Source: Stutzerimonas stutzeri
Lineage (GTDB): Bacteria; Pseudomonadota; Gammaproteobacteria; Pseudomonadales; Pseudomonadaceae
DNA: 64,000 nt
Assembly: GCF_018138085.1 (NCBI RefSeq)
Contig: NZ_CP073105.1
Span: 930,001-994,000, forward strand
Reading direction: 5' to 3'
The notes under the pieces were generated by a model. That model was not told the origin of the DNA. It did no database searches and worked only from the letters and a program-made list of their open reading frames with translations. Each line of letters starts with the position of its first letter. Within the stretch, counting starts at the first letter, position 1. Positions 17,622 through 26,536 of the stretch are shown here, piece by piece. Position numbers and translations under genes: made by a program.

Positions 17622-18491
17622 TTACTGTGGTAGTACCTCAAGCGTTGCGCTGTAGCTGGCCCGGCGTTCGGTGGCGGGCTTGGCCACGCCTTTATCGGTC
17701 TTCAGCTCGGCTTCCAGCCAGTACATGCCGGCATTCGGCCAGGTGATGCTGACCTTCCCCTGCGTGTCGGTCTTCGCCTTGATCTCGCCCAGCTCGTCGC
17801 GATAGCGGTTGCCGCCTGGAATCACGCTGATTTCCACGTCCGAAGCCGGTTTGCCGTCGAGCAGGAAGACGAATTCAGCGGCTTCGCCTGCAAACAGATC
17901 GTTTGGGTGCGTGACAGGAGACAGTTCGAGGCCCTTGCCTGTGGGTGTCAGCACGTCTTCGGTCGGATTGCCAGAGGTCACGAATACTTCCATCCGGCTG
18001 CTGGTCTGAGCGACCTTGAGGTCTTCGGCCTTGGCCGGAACATCCTTGGCGAAGCTGTCGGCAGTGCCCATCCAGCGGCGAGTTTCACCGTTTTCCTTCC
18101 AGCTGGCGAACAGACCGTCATTGGCGACCGCCAGTTTGTAGGTACCTTTCTGGGTCAGGTGCAGGTCGAAGGTTGTGCGGTAGCGCCCGAGGTTGCCGTT
18201 CTCGGCTTTGAGCTGCGAGTCGTCTGGCGCGATCAGTTGCAGTTCCGGGACCGGACGGCGCATGCCCTGGGGGCCGCCAGCCGGTGCGTTGTCGACGCCG
18301 ATGCCCTTGAGGCGCATCGGGAAATGCTCGAAGTAGAACAAATCATTGGAGACGGCTGCGTCGACGGTCACCCACGGATCTTCTCCTGACAACACGGTTG
18401 CGGACGGCAGCATCCAGGCGCGGTGCGCCTGAGCCGACAGCGGCAGGCAGACGGCCAGCGCCAGGGCGGTCCATTTGAGCATCGGTTTCAT
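17622..18491 (-). CDS. DUF4198 periplasmic protein
   Basis: A 289-residue exported protein with the signal peptide MLKWTALALAVCLPLSAQAHRAW. The mature part begins HRAWMLPS, typical of DUF4198 (CbiK/NikM-like) proteins, and the C-terminal half is a beta-rich Ig-like domain (GEAAEFVFLLDGKPA, KVSITWPNAGMYWLEAE). Such proteins are often linked to metal or siderophore uptake. It is the third gene of a four-gene operon with a PepSY-TM protein upstream and a flavin reductase downstream. The precise role is unknown. Confidence 0.85.
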   Translation of the reverse strand: MKPMLKWTALALAVCLPLSAQAHRAWMLPSATVLSGEDPWVTVDAAVSNDLFYFEHFPMRLKGIGVDNAPAGGPQGMRRPVPELQLIAPDDSQLKAENGNLGRYRTTFDLHLTQKGTYKLAVANDGLFASWKENGETRRWMGTADSFAKDVPAKAEDLKVAQTSSRMEVFVTSGNPTEDVLTPTGKGLELSPVTHPNDLFAGEAAEFVFLLDGKPASDVEISVIPGGNRYRDELGEIKAKTDTQGKVSITWPNAGMYWLEAELKTDKGVAKPATERRASYSATLEVLPQ

Positions 18492-18520
18492 CGCGAGCTT
18501 CCTTGAATGGGAGTGGTTGT

Positions 18521-19030
18521 TCAGGGTTTGAGCGTTAGGGAAACGGCGCCCAGTTCGCTTTCGCCCTGGGCTTGATGGCTTTGCTGCTCAGAGGCAGGCC
18601 AGCTGAACGGAACGCGCAGCAGTTCGCGCCCCCCAACTTCACGCGCGGCCTCGACGACCAGACGATAGTCGCCCGGCGGCATATCTCTGAGAGGTGCTTT
18701 GTCGCTGTCGAAACTCAGGGTGTGGCTGCCAACGGCGCGGGTGGCCGAGCTGATGCCGTCCACCGGCATTTCCAGGCTGCGGCCGCTACGGCGCCACCAA
18801 TGTCGCAAATCCTTCAGCCACTTCTGGCCTTCGTTATCCTTCATCTTCATGTCGTACCAGACCGCCAGGTCGGCCACATGGCTCTGGTCGGGTTTCTCCA
18901 GCCATATCGCGACGTAAGGGCGGTGATATTCCGCCACCTGCAATCGGGGAATTTCGACCGTTACTTGAAGCTCGGCTGCCATCAGCGGCGAGCTGAGCAG
19001 AGCGAGGGGCAGCAGCAACGACTTGCGCAT
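18521..19030 (-). CDS. DUF2271 periplasmic protein
   Basis: A 169-residue exported protein (signal MRKSLLLPLALLSSPLMAAE). The mature sequence has the DUF2271 pattern: YVAIWLEKPDQ, LAVWYDMKM, WLKDLRHWWRRSGR and DGISSATRAVG, ending in a short beta segment. DUF2271 genes commonly accompany PepSY-TM genes near TonB receptors. It may bind a ligand or haem-like cofactor near the reductase, but that is inference. It ends about 30 bases before the DUF4198 gene. Confidence 0.85.
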   Translation of the reverse strand: MRKSLLLPLALLSSPLMAAELQVTVEIPRLQVAEYHRPYVAIWLEKPDQSHVADLAVWYDMKMKDNEGQKWLKDLRHWWRRSGRSLEMPVDGISSATRAVGSHTLSFDSDKAPLRDMPPGDYRLVVEAAREVGGRELLRVPFSWPASEQQSHQAQGESELGAVSLTLKP

Positions 19031-19039
19031 TGAGGATCC

Positions 19040-19633
19040 TCAGTGAATGAACAGCAGTGCCAGCAGCACTGGAACGATCAGGCCCAGGCCGACCAGGGGC
19101 CAAGTGGAAGGGCGCCCGGTTGCGTGGCGCTGCAGCAGCAACAAGCCGGTGAGGCTGAACAGCACGCAAACGCCTGCGAAGATGTCGATGAACCAACTCC
19201 AGGCCGCACCCGTATTGCGACCCTTGTGGAGGTCATTGAGATAGGACACCCAGCCGCGGTCGGTGGACTCGTACAGCACTTCGCCGCTTTCCAGCGTCAG
19301 GCTGAGCCAGGCATCTCCGCCGGGGCGGGGCAGGGCGATATAGAGTTCGCCATCGGACCATTCGGCCGAGCGGTCGGCGAGATCGACGCCAAGCTCGCTT
19401 TCGATCCACTGGCGCAACGCATCAGGCACGCCACTCTCCGGCGACTGCGCCAGGAGTTGCTTGTGCAGCGCTGCCGGTAGTTGAGCCTGGCGTTCGGTCA
19501 CGGCGGGGTGCGCCTCGATTTGCGCGGCGTGATTGAGCGTGATCCCGGTGATCGCAAACAGCAGCATGCCGACCAAGCACAGCGCAGAGCTGATCCAATG
19601 CCATTGGCGGAGCGTGCCAAGCCAGGGTTGCAT
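19040..19633 (-). CDS. PepSY-associated membrane protein
   Basis: A 197-residue inner-membrane protein. An N-terminal helix (WISSALCLVGMLLFAITGITLNH) is followed by a periplasmic PepSY-like region with WLSLTLESGEVLYE. Two C-terminal helices close it (FIDIFAGVCVLFSLTGLLLL and PLVGLGLIVPVLLALLF). The HW, LNH and LHKGR histidines resemble haem or metal ligands of PepSY_TM reductases. It heads the operon PepSY-DUF2271-DUF4198-flavin reductase (9-130 base gaps), which looks like a transmembrane electron path for iron release. Confidence 0.85.
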   Translation of the reverse strand: MQPWLGTLRQWHWISSALCLVGMLLFAITGITLNHAAQIEAHPAVTERQAQLPAALHKQLLAQSPESGVPDALRQWIESELGVDLADRSAEWSDGELYIALPRPGGDAWLSLTLESGEVLYESTDRGWVSYLNDLHKGRNTGAAWSWFIDIFAGVCVLFSLTGLLLLQRHATGRPSTWPLVGLGLIVPVLLALLFIH

Positions 19634-19839
19634 GAAATTCCTTGAGAATGGTGCGAATGGACGGCCGGGATTCTAAAGGGCGTTCGGGCGCGAATGCTAA
19701 GAATTTACAGAAGACATACATTCGCGTTAACGCAGGTCGCGGCAGCATGGTTGCGGTTTGGCTGCCAACGACGCCGTCCCGGAAGATGGCGGGGCGGTTA
19801 TATCGAGCACGCGGCCCATTGCAGGCCGCGTGGCTTTCT

Positions 19840-20532
19840 TCAGGGCATCTGCACTTCGATCACGCCGTCGGCGTTGATGCTGATCTGGCGAGTGCCGGCC
19901 TCGATGTCGGGGGCGGGCGCGGCGTCCATGCTCTTCATTGCGAAGTTGCGCATTTCCGGCTGGTAGCCGCCACCGCTCGACAGGTTGAGGCTGACGATTC
20001 GGTAATCGCTGCCGCCCAAGGCCTCGGTGGCCAGTTGCGCGCGGGCACGGAAGGCGGCGACCGCATCCTTGAGCAATGCGTCTTCGTTCTGCTTGCGGAT
20101 CGCATCGGAAACGCTGAACTGCATACCGCCCATTTTGAGGTCTTGCATCAACTCGCCGGTCAGCTTGGACAGCTTGGCAAAATCGCCGCTTTCCAGCCGC
20201 AGCTCGGCACGTTCGCGCCAGGCGGTGATCTGCTGGCCTTTCTCTTCGTAGACCGGATAGCTGCTTCGGCTACCCTGACTGACCACCACGCCTTTCGCTT
20301 GCCGGGCGCGTTCAAGCGCCTTGTTCATGGTCCGGGTGGTCTCTGCGGCCAGTTGCGCGGGATCTTCGTGCTGCGCTTCGCTGTAGAGCGTGACATGCAT
20401 GCGGTCCTGGGCGACCTCGCTGGTCGCTTCGGCGCGTAGCGAGATCTGGTTGTAGTGCTGCTCGTCGGCGACAGCGGGAAGGCAGGCGATACAGGCGAGC
20501 AGCGCAACGCTGCGAGGTAGGGTCACGAACAT
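19840..20532 (-). CDS. SIMPL-domain (DUF541) periplasmic protein
   Basis: About 230 residues from the ATG at 20532, which has AGGAG six bases upstream; a TTG-type extension to 20556 is less likely. A signal peptide is present (VALLACIACLPAVADEQ). The body matches DUF541/SIMPL, with ISLRAEATSEVAQDRM at the start and SGGGYQPEMRNFAMKS near the end. Family members are oligomeric periplasmic proteins of unclear stress-related role. It stands alone, divergent from roxS. Confidence 0.85.
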   Translation of the reverse strand: MFVTLPRSVALLACIACLPAVADEQHYNQISLRAEATSEVAQDRMHVTLYSEAQHEDPAQLAAETTRTMNKALERARQAKGVVVSQGSRSSYPVYEEKGQQITAWRERAELRLESGDFAKLSKLTGELMQDLKMGGMQFSVSDAIRKQNEDALLKDAVAAFRARAQLATEALGGSDYRIVSLNLSSGGGYQPEMRNFAMKSMDAAPAPDIEAGTRQISINADGVIEVQMP

Positions 20533-20680
20533 GAAAACTCCTGAATTCGATAGCACCAGCGGTGCGGCGCAAAGACTTTAGCCCTTTGCCTGACGATGTG
20601 CAGTTTTTCGTGCGTCGCGTTGCCGCAGATCAGCTGACATTCGGGCGGCTTGGTTATACTCGCGGCTCTTTGGAGACCCC

Positions 20681-21934
20681 ATGTACGCATCCGTTCATCT
20701 GCTGTCCGCCAGCCGCCAAAACCTCCGCCTGCTCATCCTGATCCGCATTCTCGTGCTCGCTGCTCAGGCGGGTGCGGTAGGGCTTGCCTACGCCACGCAA
20801 CTGTTCGGGCTGCCATGGTTTCATCTCGGCGTGACCCTGGCCGTGTCGGCGATGATTTGCCTGGGTACGGCATTGCGTCTGCGCGGCCCCTGGCCGGTGA
20901 CCGAACTCGAGTATGCCGTGCACCTGGCCACCGACCTGCTGATCCACAGTGCCTTGCTGTACTACTCGGGCGGCTCGACCAACCCGTTCGTTTCCTATTA
21001 CCTGGTGCCGTTGACCATCGCTGCGGCGACGCTGCCTTGGTTGTATTCGGTCGTGTTGTCCGGTCTTGCCCTGGCTGGCTACACGCTGATGCTGGTGTGG
21101 TATGACCCGGTGATCGTGCCGCCGGTCGATCGCACCACCTTGCTGGTTTACGGGATGTGGCTGAGCTTCGCCCTGGCGGCGGCGTTGATCACTTTTTTCG
21201 TGGCGCGCATGGCCGAGCAGTTGCGACGTCAGGAACAGCTCCAGGCCCAGCGCCGCGAGGAGAGCATGCGCGATCAGCAATTGCTGGCGGTGGCCACCCA
21301 GGCCGCAGGCGCTGCGCACGAGCTGGGCACACCCTTGGCCACCATGAGCGTGCTGCTCAAGGAGCTGCGCCAGGAGTATCCGCAGCCTGAGTTGAACGAT
21401 GACCTGGCCCTGCTGCAGTCGCAGGTGCAGCTGTGCAAGGAAAGCTTGCGCCAGCTGGTACGCGCCGCCGAGGCCGATCGTCGTCAGGCCGTCGTCGAGC
21501 AGACCGTGCGCGAGTGGGTCGAATCGGTGCTGCAGCGCTGGCATCTGATGCGCCCGGAGGCGACCTATCGCTTCCAGTGCCTGGGCAAGGGCTCCCCGCC
21601 GCGCCTGATGCCGCCTGCCGACCTCGGGCAATCGCTGCTCAACCTGCTGAACAACGCCACCGATGCCAACCCGGACAATCTGGATATTCGCCTGGACTGG
21701 GACGCGCAGTGGATCAGACTGACCATCCGTGACCACGGTGCCGGAGTGCCGCTGGCCATCGCCGAGCAGATCGGCAGGCCCTTCATCACCACCAAGGGCA
21801 AGGGGTTCGGCCTCGGCCTGTTTCTGAGCCAGGCCAGCGTGACCCGCGCGGGCGGAACGGTGAAGCTTTACAATCACGAAGAGGGTGGCACCCTGACCGA
21901 ACTGCGCCTGCCGCATGGTTCGATGCGGGCCTGA
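20681..21934 (+). CDS. roxS: Redox sensor histidine kinase RoxS/RegB type
   Basis: A 417-residue membrane kinase with about six N-terminal helices. The RegB quinone-site heptad is visible as GGSTNPF, and the H-box as AAHELGTPLATM. A cysteine in QVQLCKESL lies where RegB has its redox-active cysteine. The ATPase part shows LLNNATDANPD (N box), DHGAGVP (G1) and GKGFGLGLFL. It senses respiratory redox state and phosphorylates the next gene's product, RoxR. A short gap separates the pair. Confidence 0.92.
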   Translation: MYASVHLLSASRQNLRLLILIRILVLAAQAGAVGLAYATQLFGLPWFHLGVTLAVSAMICLGTALRLRGPWPVTELEYAVHLATDLLIHSALLYYSGGSTNPFVSYYLVPLTIAAATLPWLYSVVLSGLALAGYTLMLVWYDPVIVPPVDRTTLLVYGMWLSFALAAALITFFVARMAEQLRRQEQLQAQRREESMRDQQLLAVATQAAGAAHELGTPLATMSVLLKELRQEYPQPELNDDLALLQSQVQLCKESLRQLVRAAEADRRQAVVEQTVREWVESVLQRWHLMRPEATYRFQCLGKGSPPRLMPPADLGQSLLNLLNNATDANPDNLDIRLDWDAQWIRLTIRDHGAGVPLAIAEQIGRPFITTKGKGFGLGLFLSQASVTRAGGTVKLYNHEEGGTLTELRLPHGSMRA

Positions 21935-21967
21935 CCCTGACGTGACCCAAACGCGAGGAATCTAGAC

Positions 21968-22528
21968 ATGACCGAAGAGTTGCAGCACGAAGGCGAAGAA
22001 CAGCCCCACCTGTTGCTGGTAGATGACGACCCCACGTTTACCCGGGTCATGGCACGCGCCATGAGCCGGCGTGGTCTGCACGTCAGTATCGCCGGCTCGG
22101 CCGAAGAAGGCTTGGAGATGGCGAAGCAGGAGCTGCCTGATTACGCGGTGCTGGACCTGAAAATGGACGGCGACTCCGGCCTGGTTCTGCTGCCCAAGCT
22201 GCTCGAGCTCGATCCGGAAATGAAGGTGCTGATCCTGACCGGCTATTCAAGCATTGCCACCGCCGTCGAGGCCATCAAGCGCGGGGCCTGCAACTACCTG
22301 TGCAAGCCTGCCGATGCCGACGACGTCCTCGCCGCGCTGCTGTCCAAACATGCCGACCTGGACACCCTGGTACCGGAAAACCCGATGTCGGTGGACCGGC
22401 TCCAGTGGGAGCACATTCAGCGTGTTCTCGGCGAGCACGACGGCAATATCTCCGCCACGGCCCGCGCGCTGGGCATGCACCGGCGGACCTTGCAACGCAA
22501 ACTGCAGAAGCGCCCGGTACGGCGTTGA
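21968..22528 (+). CDS. roxR: Response regulator RoxR/RegA type
   Basis: A 186-residue regulator with the receiver acid pocket DDDP, the phospho-aspartate in VLDLKMDG and the lysine in LCKPADAD. The C-terminal Fis-like helix-turn-helix is GNISATARALGMHRRTLQRKL. Length and layout match RegA/PrrA/RoxR, which control respiratory oxidases and related genes. It follows roxS after 33 bases, consistent with co-transcription. Confidence 0.92.
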   Translation: MTEELQHEGEEQPHLLLVDDDPTFTRVMARAMSRRGLHVSIAGSAEEGLEMAKQELPDYAVLDLKMDGDSGLVLLPKLLELDPEMKVLILTGYSSIATAVEAIKRGACNYLCKPADADDVLAALLSKHADLDTLVPENPMSVDRLQWEHIQRVLGEHDGNISATARALGMHRRTLQRKLQKRPVRR

Positions 22529-22634
22529 ATCGTTTTTGGCTGGGATGTCCGTCTGGTCTGGATCGGGCCTCCGGGATTCAGCAGGCTACGGCCTTCCGGC
22601 TGACGGACAATTCTAGGGGGGCGGCCCGGCTCTT

Positions 22635-22702
22635 GTCGGAGCGGTCTTGACCGCGAACCCTACTGCGATGCCGCCTCTTTTCGCGGTCGAGCCCGTTCCT
22701 AC
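22635..22702. repeat. REP-type inverted repeat pair
   Basis: GTCGGAGCGGTCTTGACCGC (from 22635) is repeated in inverse orientation up to 22702 with a few mismatches, around a 22-base spacer. Each arm contains an internal GCGGTC/GACCGC palindrome. The layout resembles the short extragenic palindrome pairs (REPIN-like) common in Pseudomonas. Confidence 0.6.
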
Positions 22703-22748
22703 GGATCTGCGGTTAACATAAGGCTGACTTCGCTTCTCGAGCTCGTTC

Positions 22749-23690
22749 ATGCTTTCCGTTGCCATCCAGACCCTCGGCGTCACCGCTCCGGTCTTCGTCA
22801 TGTTGTTCATCGGTGTCGCGCTCAAACGGTTGGCCTGGATCGACGCATCCTTCATCCACACCGCTTCATCGCTCGTGTTCAAGGCCACGATGCCGACCCT
22901 GCTGTTCCTGTCGATCCTCAGGGCCGACCTGGATGCGGCGCTGCAGCCGGCATTGCTGAGCTATTACGTCGTCGCCACCGTAACGACCTTCTTCCTCGCC
23001 TGGGCGTGGGCGCTCTGGCGTTGCCCGCGTGCAGACCGCGGCGTCTACGTCCAGGGCGCGTTTCGCGGCAACAACGGCATTGTCGGGCTGGCGCTCGCCA
23101 CGAGTCTCTACGGTGACTACGGGTTGTCGCTGGGCGGAGTGCTGGCTGGCCTCGTGATACTCGTCTACAACAGCCTGTCGGCGCTGATTCTGGCGATCTA
23201 CAACCCGGAAGGACGCGCCAGCGCCGCTGCCATCCTGCTCAGCATCGTGCGTAACCCGCTGATCATTGGCGTGACGGCCGCCGTCCCCTTTGCCTATTGG
23301 CAGGTTCCGTTGCCGGACTGGCTGCTGACATCCGGGCAGTATTTCGCGCAGATGACGCTACCGCTGGCGCTTATCTGCATCGGCGGCACGCTGTCGCTCT
23401 CGGTCCTGCGTGAAAGCAGCCGCATCGCGCTGAGCTCGAGTCTGATGAAGCTGGTCTGGCTGCCGGCGTTGGCCACCATCGGCGCCTGGCTGTTCGGATT
23501 CCGCGGCGCCGAGCTCGGTATTCTTTTCCTCTATTTCGCCTGCCCGACGGCATCGGCCAGCTTCGTGATGGCACGGGCGACCAATGCCAACCATCAGTTG
23601 GCGGCGACGATCATCGTGCTCACCACCTTGATGGCCGTGATCAGCATCAACTTCGGATTGTTCATGCTCGGTTGGTTGGGCTGGATCTAG
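22749..23690 (+). CDS. AEC-family (auxin efflux carrier) transporter
   Basis: A 313-residue protein with about ten hydrophobic segments and the two halves typical of AEC/BART carriers. It opens with VAIQTLGVTAPVFVMLFIG, has GAFRGNNGIVGLALA in the first half and FACPTASASFVMARATN in the second. AEC members export organic acids or related metabolites; the substrate cannot be told here. It is convergent with the antiporter genes. Confidence 0.85.
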   Translation: MLSVAIQTLGVTAPVFVMLFIGVALKRLAWIDASFIHTASSLVFKATMPTLLFLSILRADLDAALQPALLSYYVVATVTTFFLAWAWALWRCPRADRGVYVQGAFRGNNGIVGLALATSLYGDYGLSLGGVLAGLVILVYNSLSALILAIYNPEGRASAAAILLSIVRNPLIIGVTAAVPFAYWQVPLPDWLLTSGQYFAQMTLPLALICIGGTLSLSVLRESSRIALSSSLMKLVWLPALATIGAWLFGFRGAELGILFLYFACPTASASFVMARATNANHQLAATIIVLTTLMAVISINFGLFMLGWLGWI

Positions 23691-23763
23691 ACGTTGCCAG
23701 CCCATTGGTGACCTTCAGCGGCTGTCTTGCATCTGGTTGCTACCCGCAGCGGTTGCCTGGTCG

Positions 23764-24855
23764 TTAGCGCGGCTGTTGCTTCCAGGCTCGGCTGGCGATC
23801 ACCAACAGGGTTACCGCGGTCAGCGGCAGGGCATAGCCAATCAGCGCATCGCCGAGGGTTTCGGCGAAAGCGCGCCCGGTGCTGACCATTACCAGGTAGA
23901 CCGTGTAGGCGACGTAGTAGGCCAGGAACAGCAGGCCCTCCCAGCGGTTGATGCAGTAGCCGGTAAAAAAGATGGGCAGGCAGGCCAGTGCCACCGCGAT
24001 CATTACCGGGAAGTCGAAGGCCAGGGCGTTCGCCGCCACCCCGATCGCGCTCGGAGACACCAGCGAGGCCAGTCCCAGCACGCAGAGCAGATTGAAGATG
24101 TTGCTGCCGACGATATTGCCTACGGCGATGTCACGCTCGCCGCGAATCGCAGCGAGGATGGAGGTGGCGAGTTCCGGGAGCGAGGTGCCGACGGCGATAA
24201 CGGTCAGCCCGATCACCAGTTCGGACAGGCCCAGTGCCCGGGCAAGCGACACGGCGCCTTCCACCAGAAAATGGGAACCACCGACCAACAGCGCCAAGCC
24301 GACGATGACCAGGCCAGCATTGATCAGGCTGGCGTAGGGCTTGGGCGCTGCGTCGAGGCCGAACTCCTTGGCGAACTCGTCGTCTTCCGTTGCGTTCGCG
24401 CTGGCTCGACGACTGCTGACGATCAGGAACAGCGTGTAGCCGACCACCGCGCAAAACAGCAGTGCGCCATCGAGCCGGCTGAGCGCGCCGTCCCAAGCCA
24501 GGGCGTAGGTGATCAGGCTGGCGCCGATCATGATCGGTACGTCGAGCCGAATCAGCTGGCGAGAGACGATCAGCGGCGCAACCAAGGACGTCATGCCGAG
24601 GATCAACAGTACGTTGGCGATATTGCTTCCCAGCACGTTGCCAATGGCGATGTCGCCACTGCCATTGAGCGCTGCCTGCACGCTCACCGCGGTTTCCGGC
24701 GCACTGGTGCCGAACGCCACCACCGTGAGTCCGATCACCAGGGGCGGGATACCGAACTGCGCCGCAAGCTTGGCCGCGCCACGCACCAGCACTTCGGCGC
24801 CGGCGACAAGAAGTACCAAGCCGGCTATCAAATAGACGAAGGTCATTGCGGACAC
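23764..24855 (-). CDS. Calcium/sodium antiporter, YrbG/CaxA family (copy 2)
   Basis: A 363-residue cation exchanger of the inner membrane with the two inverted alpha repeats. GTSAPETAVSVQAA and GNVLGSNIANVLL form the first, and GTSLPELATSILAA and GNIVGSNIFNLL the second. It resembles K+-dependent Na+/Ca2+ exchangers. It is a tandem paralogue of the next upstream gene, separated by 28 bases and sharing most motifs. Confidence 0.9.
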   Translation of the reverse strand: MSAMTFVYLIAGLVLLVAGAEVLVRGAAKLAAQFGIPPLVIGLTVVAFGTSAPETAVSVQAALNGSGDIAIGNVLGSNIANVLLILGMTSLVAPLIVSRQLIRLDVPIMIGASLITYALAWDGALSRLDGALLFCAVVGYTLFLIVSSRRASANATEDDEFAKEFGLDAAPKPYASLINAGLVIVGLALLVGGSHFLVEGAVSLARALGLSELVIGLTVIAVGTSLPELATSILAAIRGERDIAVGNIVGSNIFNLLCVLGLASLVSPSAIGVAANALAFDFPVMIAVALACLPIFFTGYCINRWEGLLFLAYYVAYTVYLVMVSTGRAFAETLGDALIGYALPLTAVTLLVIASRAWKQQPR

Positions 24856-24883
24856 GTAGAGTCGCTCCAGAGAAGGAAATGGT

Positions 24884-25969
24884 TCAGCGCTGGTGCTTCC
24901 AGGCGCGCAGAAAGATCACCAAAAGCGTGATGGCGGTCAAGGGCAATACGTACCAAGTCATTGCGTGGCGCAGCAGGTTGATCGCCGGCAGGCCGGTGGA
25001 AAACAGCACCAGGTAAAGCGTGTAGGCCAGGTAATAACCGAAGAACACCACGCCTTCCCAGCGGTTGATGCGGTAGCCGGAAAAGAAGATAGGCAAGCAG
25101 GCGGCGAATACCGCGAGCATCACCGGAAGGTCGAACGCCAGCGCATTGGGCGAGATGGACAACCCGTCGGCTGAAACCAGCGCGCCGGCACCCAGCACCA
25201 GCAACAGGTTGAAGATGCAACTGCCAACGATGTTGCCGACCGCGATGTCGCGCTCGCCGCGGTACACCGCCATCAGCGAGGTCGCCAGCTCGGGCATCGA
25301 GGTCCCTACCGCGATCACGGTCAGGCCGATCACCAGCTCCGACAGCCCCAAGGCGCGAGCTAGAGCCACCGCCCCCTCGATCAGCAGTTGCGAGCCGACC
25401 ATCAACAGGCCCAGCCCGAGCAGGATCAACAGCAGCTGCAGTACCCAGCTCCACGGCCTCGCTTGGTCGTCGGCACCGAATTCGATGGCGAACTCGTCCA
25501 CAGCCGCCCGGCTTTTTTCGCGCTTGCTGGCGATGACCAGAAAGCAGGTGTAGAGCAGCAGCGAGGCCAGCAGAATGGCGCCGTCCAGGCGACTGATGCT
25601 GCCGTTCCAGGCGAGCATGTAGGTCAGGACGCCCGCACCGATCATCACCGGTACGTCGAGGCGCACGAGCTGGCGCGACACCAGTAGCGGCGCCACGAGC
25701 GCGGACAGTCCCAGGATCAGCAGGATGTTGGCGATGTTGCTTCCGATCACATTGCCCACGGCAATGTCCCCGTTGCCGTTCAGCGACGCCTGGATGCTGA
25801 CCGCCGTTTCCGGTGCGCTGGTGCCGAATGCGACGACCGTCAGGCCGATGATGAGTGGTGATATGCCGAAACGAGCGGCCAGTTTCGCGGCGCCCCGTAC
25901 CAGCGCCTCGGCGCCTAGCACCAGCAATACCAGCCCGCCGATCAGGTAGGCGATTGTCAACAGGTCCAT
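24884..25969 (-). CDS. Calcium/sodium antiporter, YrbG/CaxA family (copy 1)
   Basis: A 361-residue paralogue of its downstream neighbour. Alpha repeats are GTSAPETAVSIQAS with GNVIGSNIANILL, and GTSMPELATSLMAV with GNIVGSCIFNLL; a cysteine replaces the asparagine seen in copy 2. It is the first gene of the pair and probably carries the promoter. The two are likely an old duplication. Confidence 0.9.
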   Translation of the reverse strand: MDLLTIAYLIGGLVLLVLGAEALVRGAAKLAARFGISPLIIGLTVVAFGTSAPETAVSIQASLNGNGDIAVGNVIGSNIANILLILGLSALVAPLLVSRQLVRLDVPVMIGAGVLTYMLAWNGSISRLDGAILLASLLLYTCFLVIASKREKSRAAVDEFAIEFGADDQARPWSWVLQLLLILLGLGLLMVGSQLLIEGAVALARALGLSELVIGLTVIAVGTSMPELATSLMAVYRGERDIAVGNIVGSCIFNLLLVLGAGALVSADGLSISPNALAFDLPVMLAVFAACLPIFFSGYRINRWEGVVFFGYYLAYTLYLVLFSTGLPAINLLRHAMTWYVLPLTAITLLVIFLRAWKHQR

Positions 25970-25998
25970 CGGAACTCCGGTGGTGGACGGGTGTGGAT

Positions 25999-26385
25999 CT
26001 ATCGATCCAGCTTTTCGATCTTCACCCTGGCGATGCCGTCTTCGAGCAGGTCGAGCCTGGCGGCGGCGACTCGCGACAGGTCGATGATCCGTCCCCGTGT
26101 GAACGGCCCGCGGTCGACGATACGCACAGTGACCTGCCTGCCGTTATCGAGGTTGGTCACCTTCACCCGCGTACCGAATGGCAACGTTTTGTGCGCGGCG
26201 ACCAGTTTGTTCTGGTTGAAGGTTTCGCCACTGGCGGTTTCTTCGCCATGAAAGCTGCGAGCGTAATAGGACGCCACGCCTTGCTGGGTAAAGCTGTTTC
26301 TGGCCTTCGAATACGCTTCCTGGGTATCGCCACATCCGCCGAACAGGGCGAAGGGCAGTGCAATGAGCAGCAGTCTGGTTCGCAT
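25999..26385 (-). CDS. RlpA-like double-psi beta-barrel lipoprotein
   Basis: About 128 residues from the ATG at 26385, with GGAAGGA upstream; the frame is open to 26466 but without such support. The signal ends in a lipobox (FALFGGC), so the protein is probably lipid-anchored. The double-psi barrel is seen as GVASYYARSFHGEETASGE, LPFGTRVKVTNL and VRIVDRGPF. The SPOR domain of full RlpA is missing, so this is the short form found beside gat/mre in pseudomonads. Peptidoglycan lytic activity is inferred from the family. Confidence 0.85.
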   Translation of the reverse strand: MRTRLLLIALPFALFGGCGDTQEAYSKARNSFTQQGVASYYARSFHGEETASGETFNQNKLVAAHKTLPFGTRVKVTNLDNGRQVTVRIVDRGPFTRGRIIDLSRVAAARLDLLEDGIARVKIEKLDR

Positions 26386-26536
26386 ACGCCAATCCTTCCC
26401 GAACGGGATCGATCCGATGGGCGGCCAGTGATCGGTTATCGGGCCTCGAAGGCTTTTGAGCATCAACAGCGACAGCCGTTCAACGTCGTCGCAGGAACGG
26501 GGGGAGTGAGGCGGACCTGGCGGCCCGCCTCGTCGA

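Noticed and set aside
23737..24930. Open frame opposite the calcium antiporter gene
   Set aside because: Composition (Q/G/D-rich) is typical of a complement frame and the minus strand encodes a clear antiporter.
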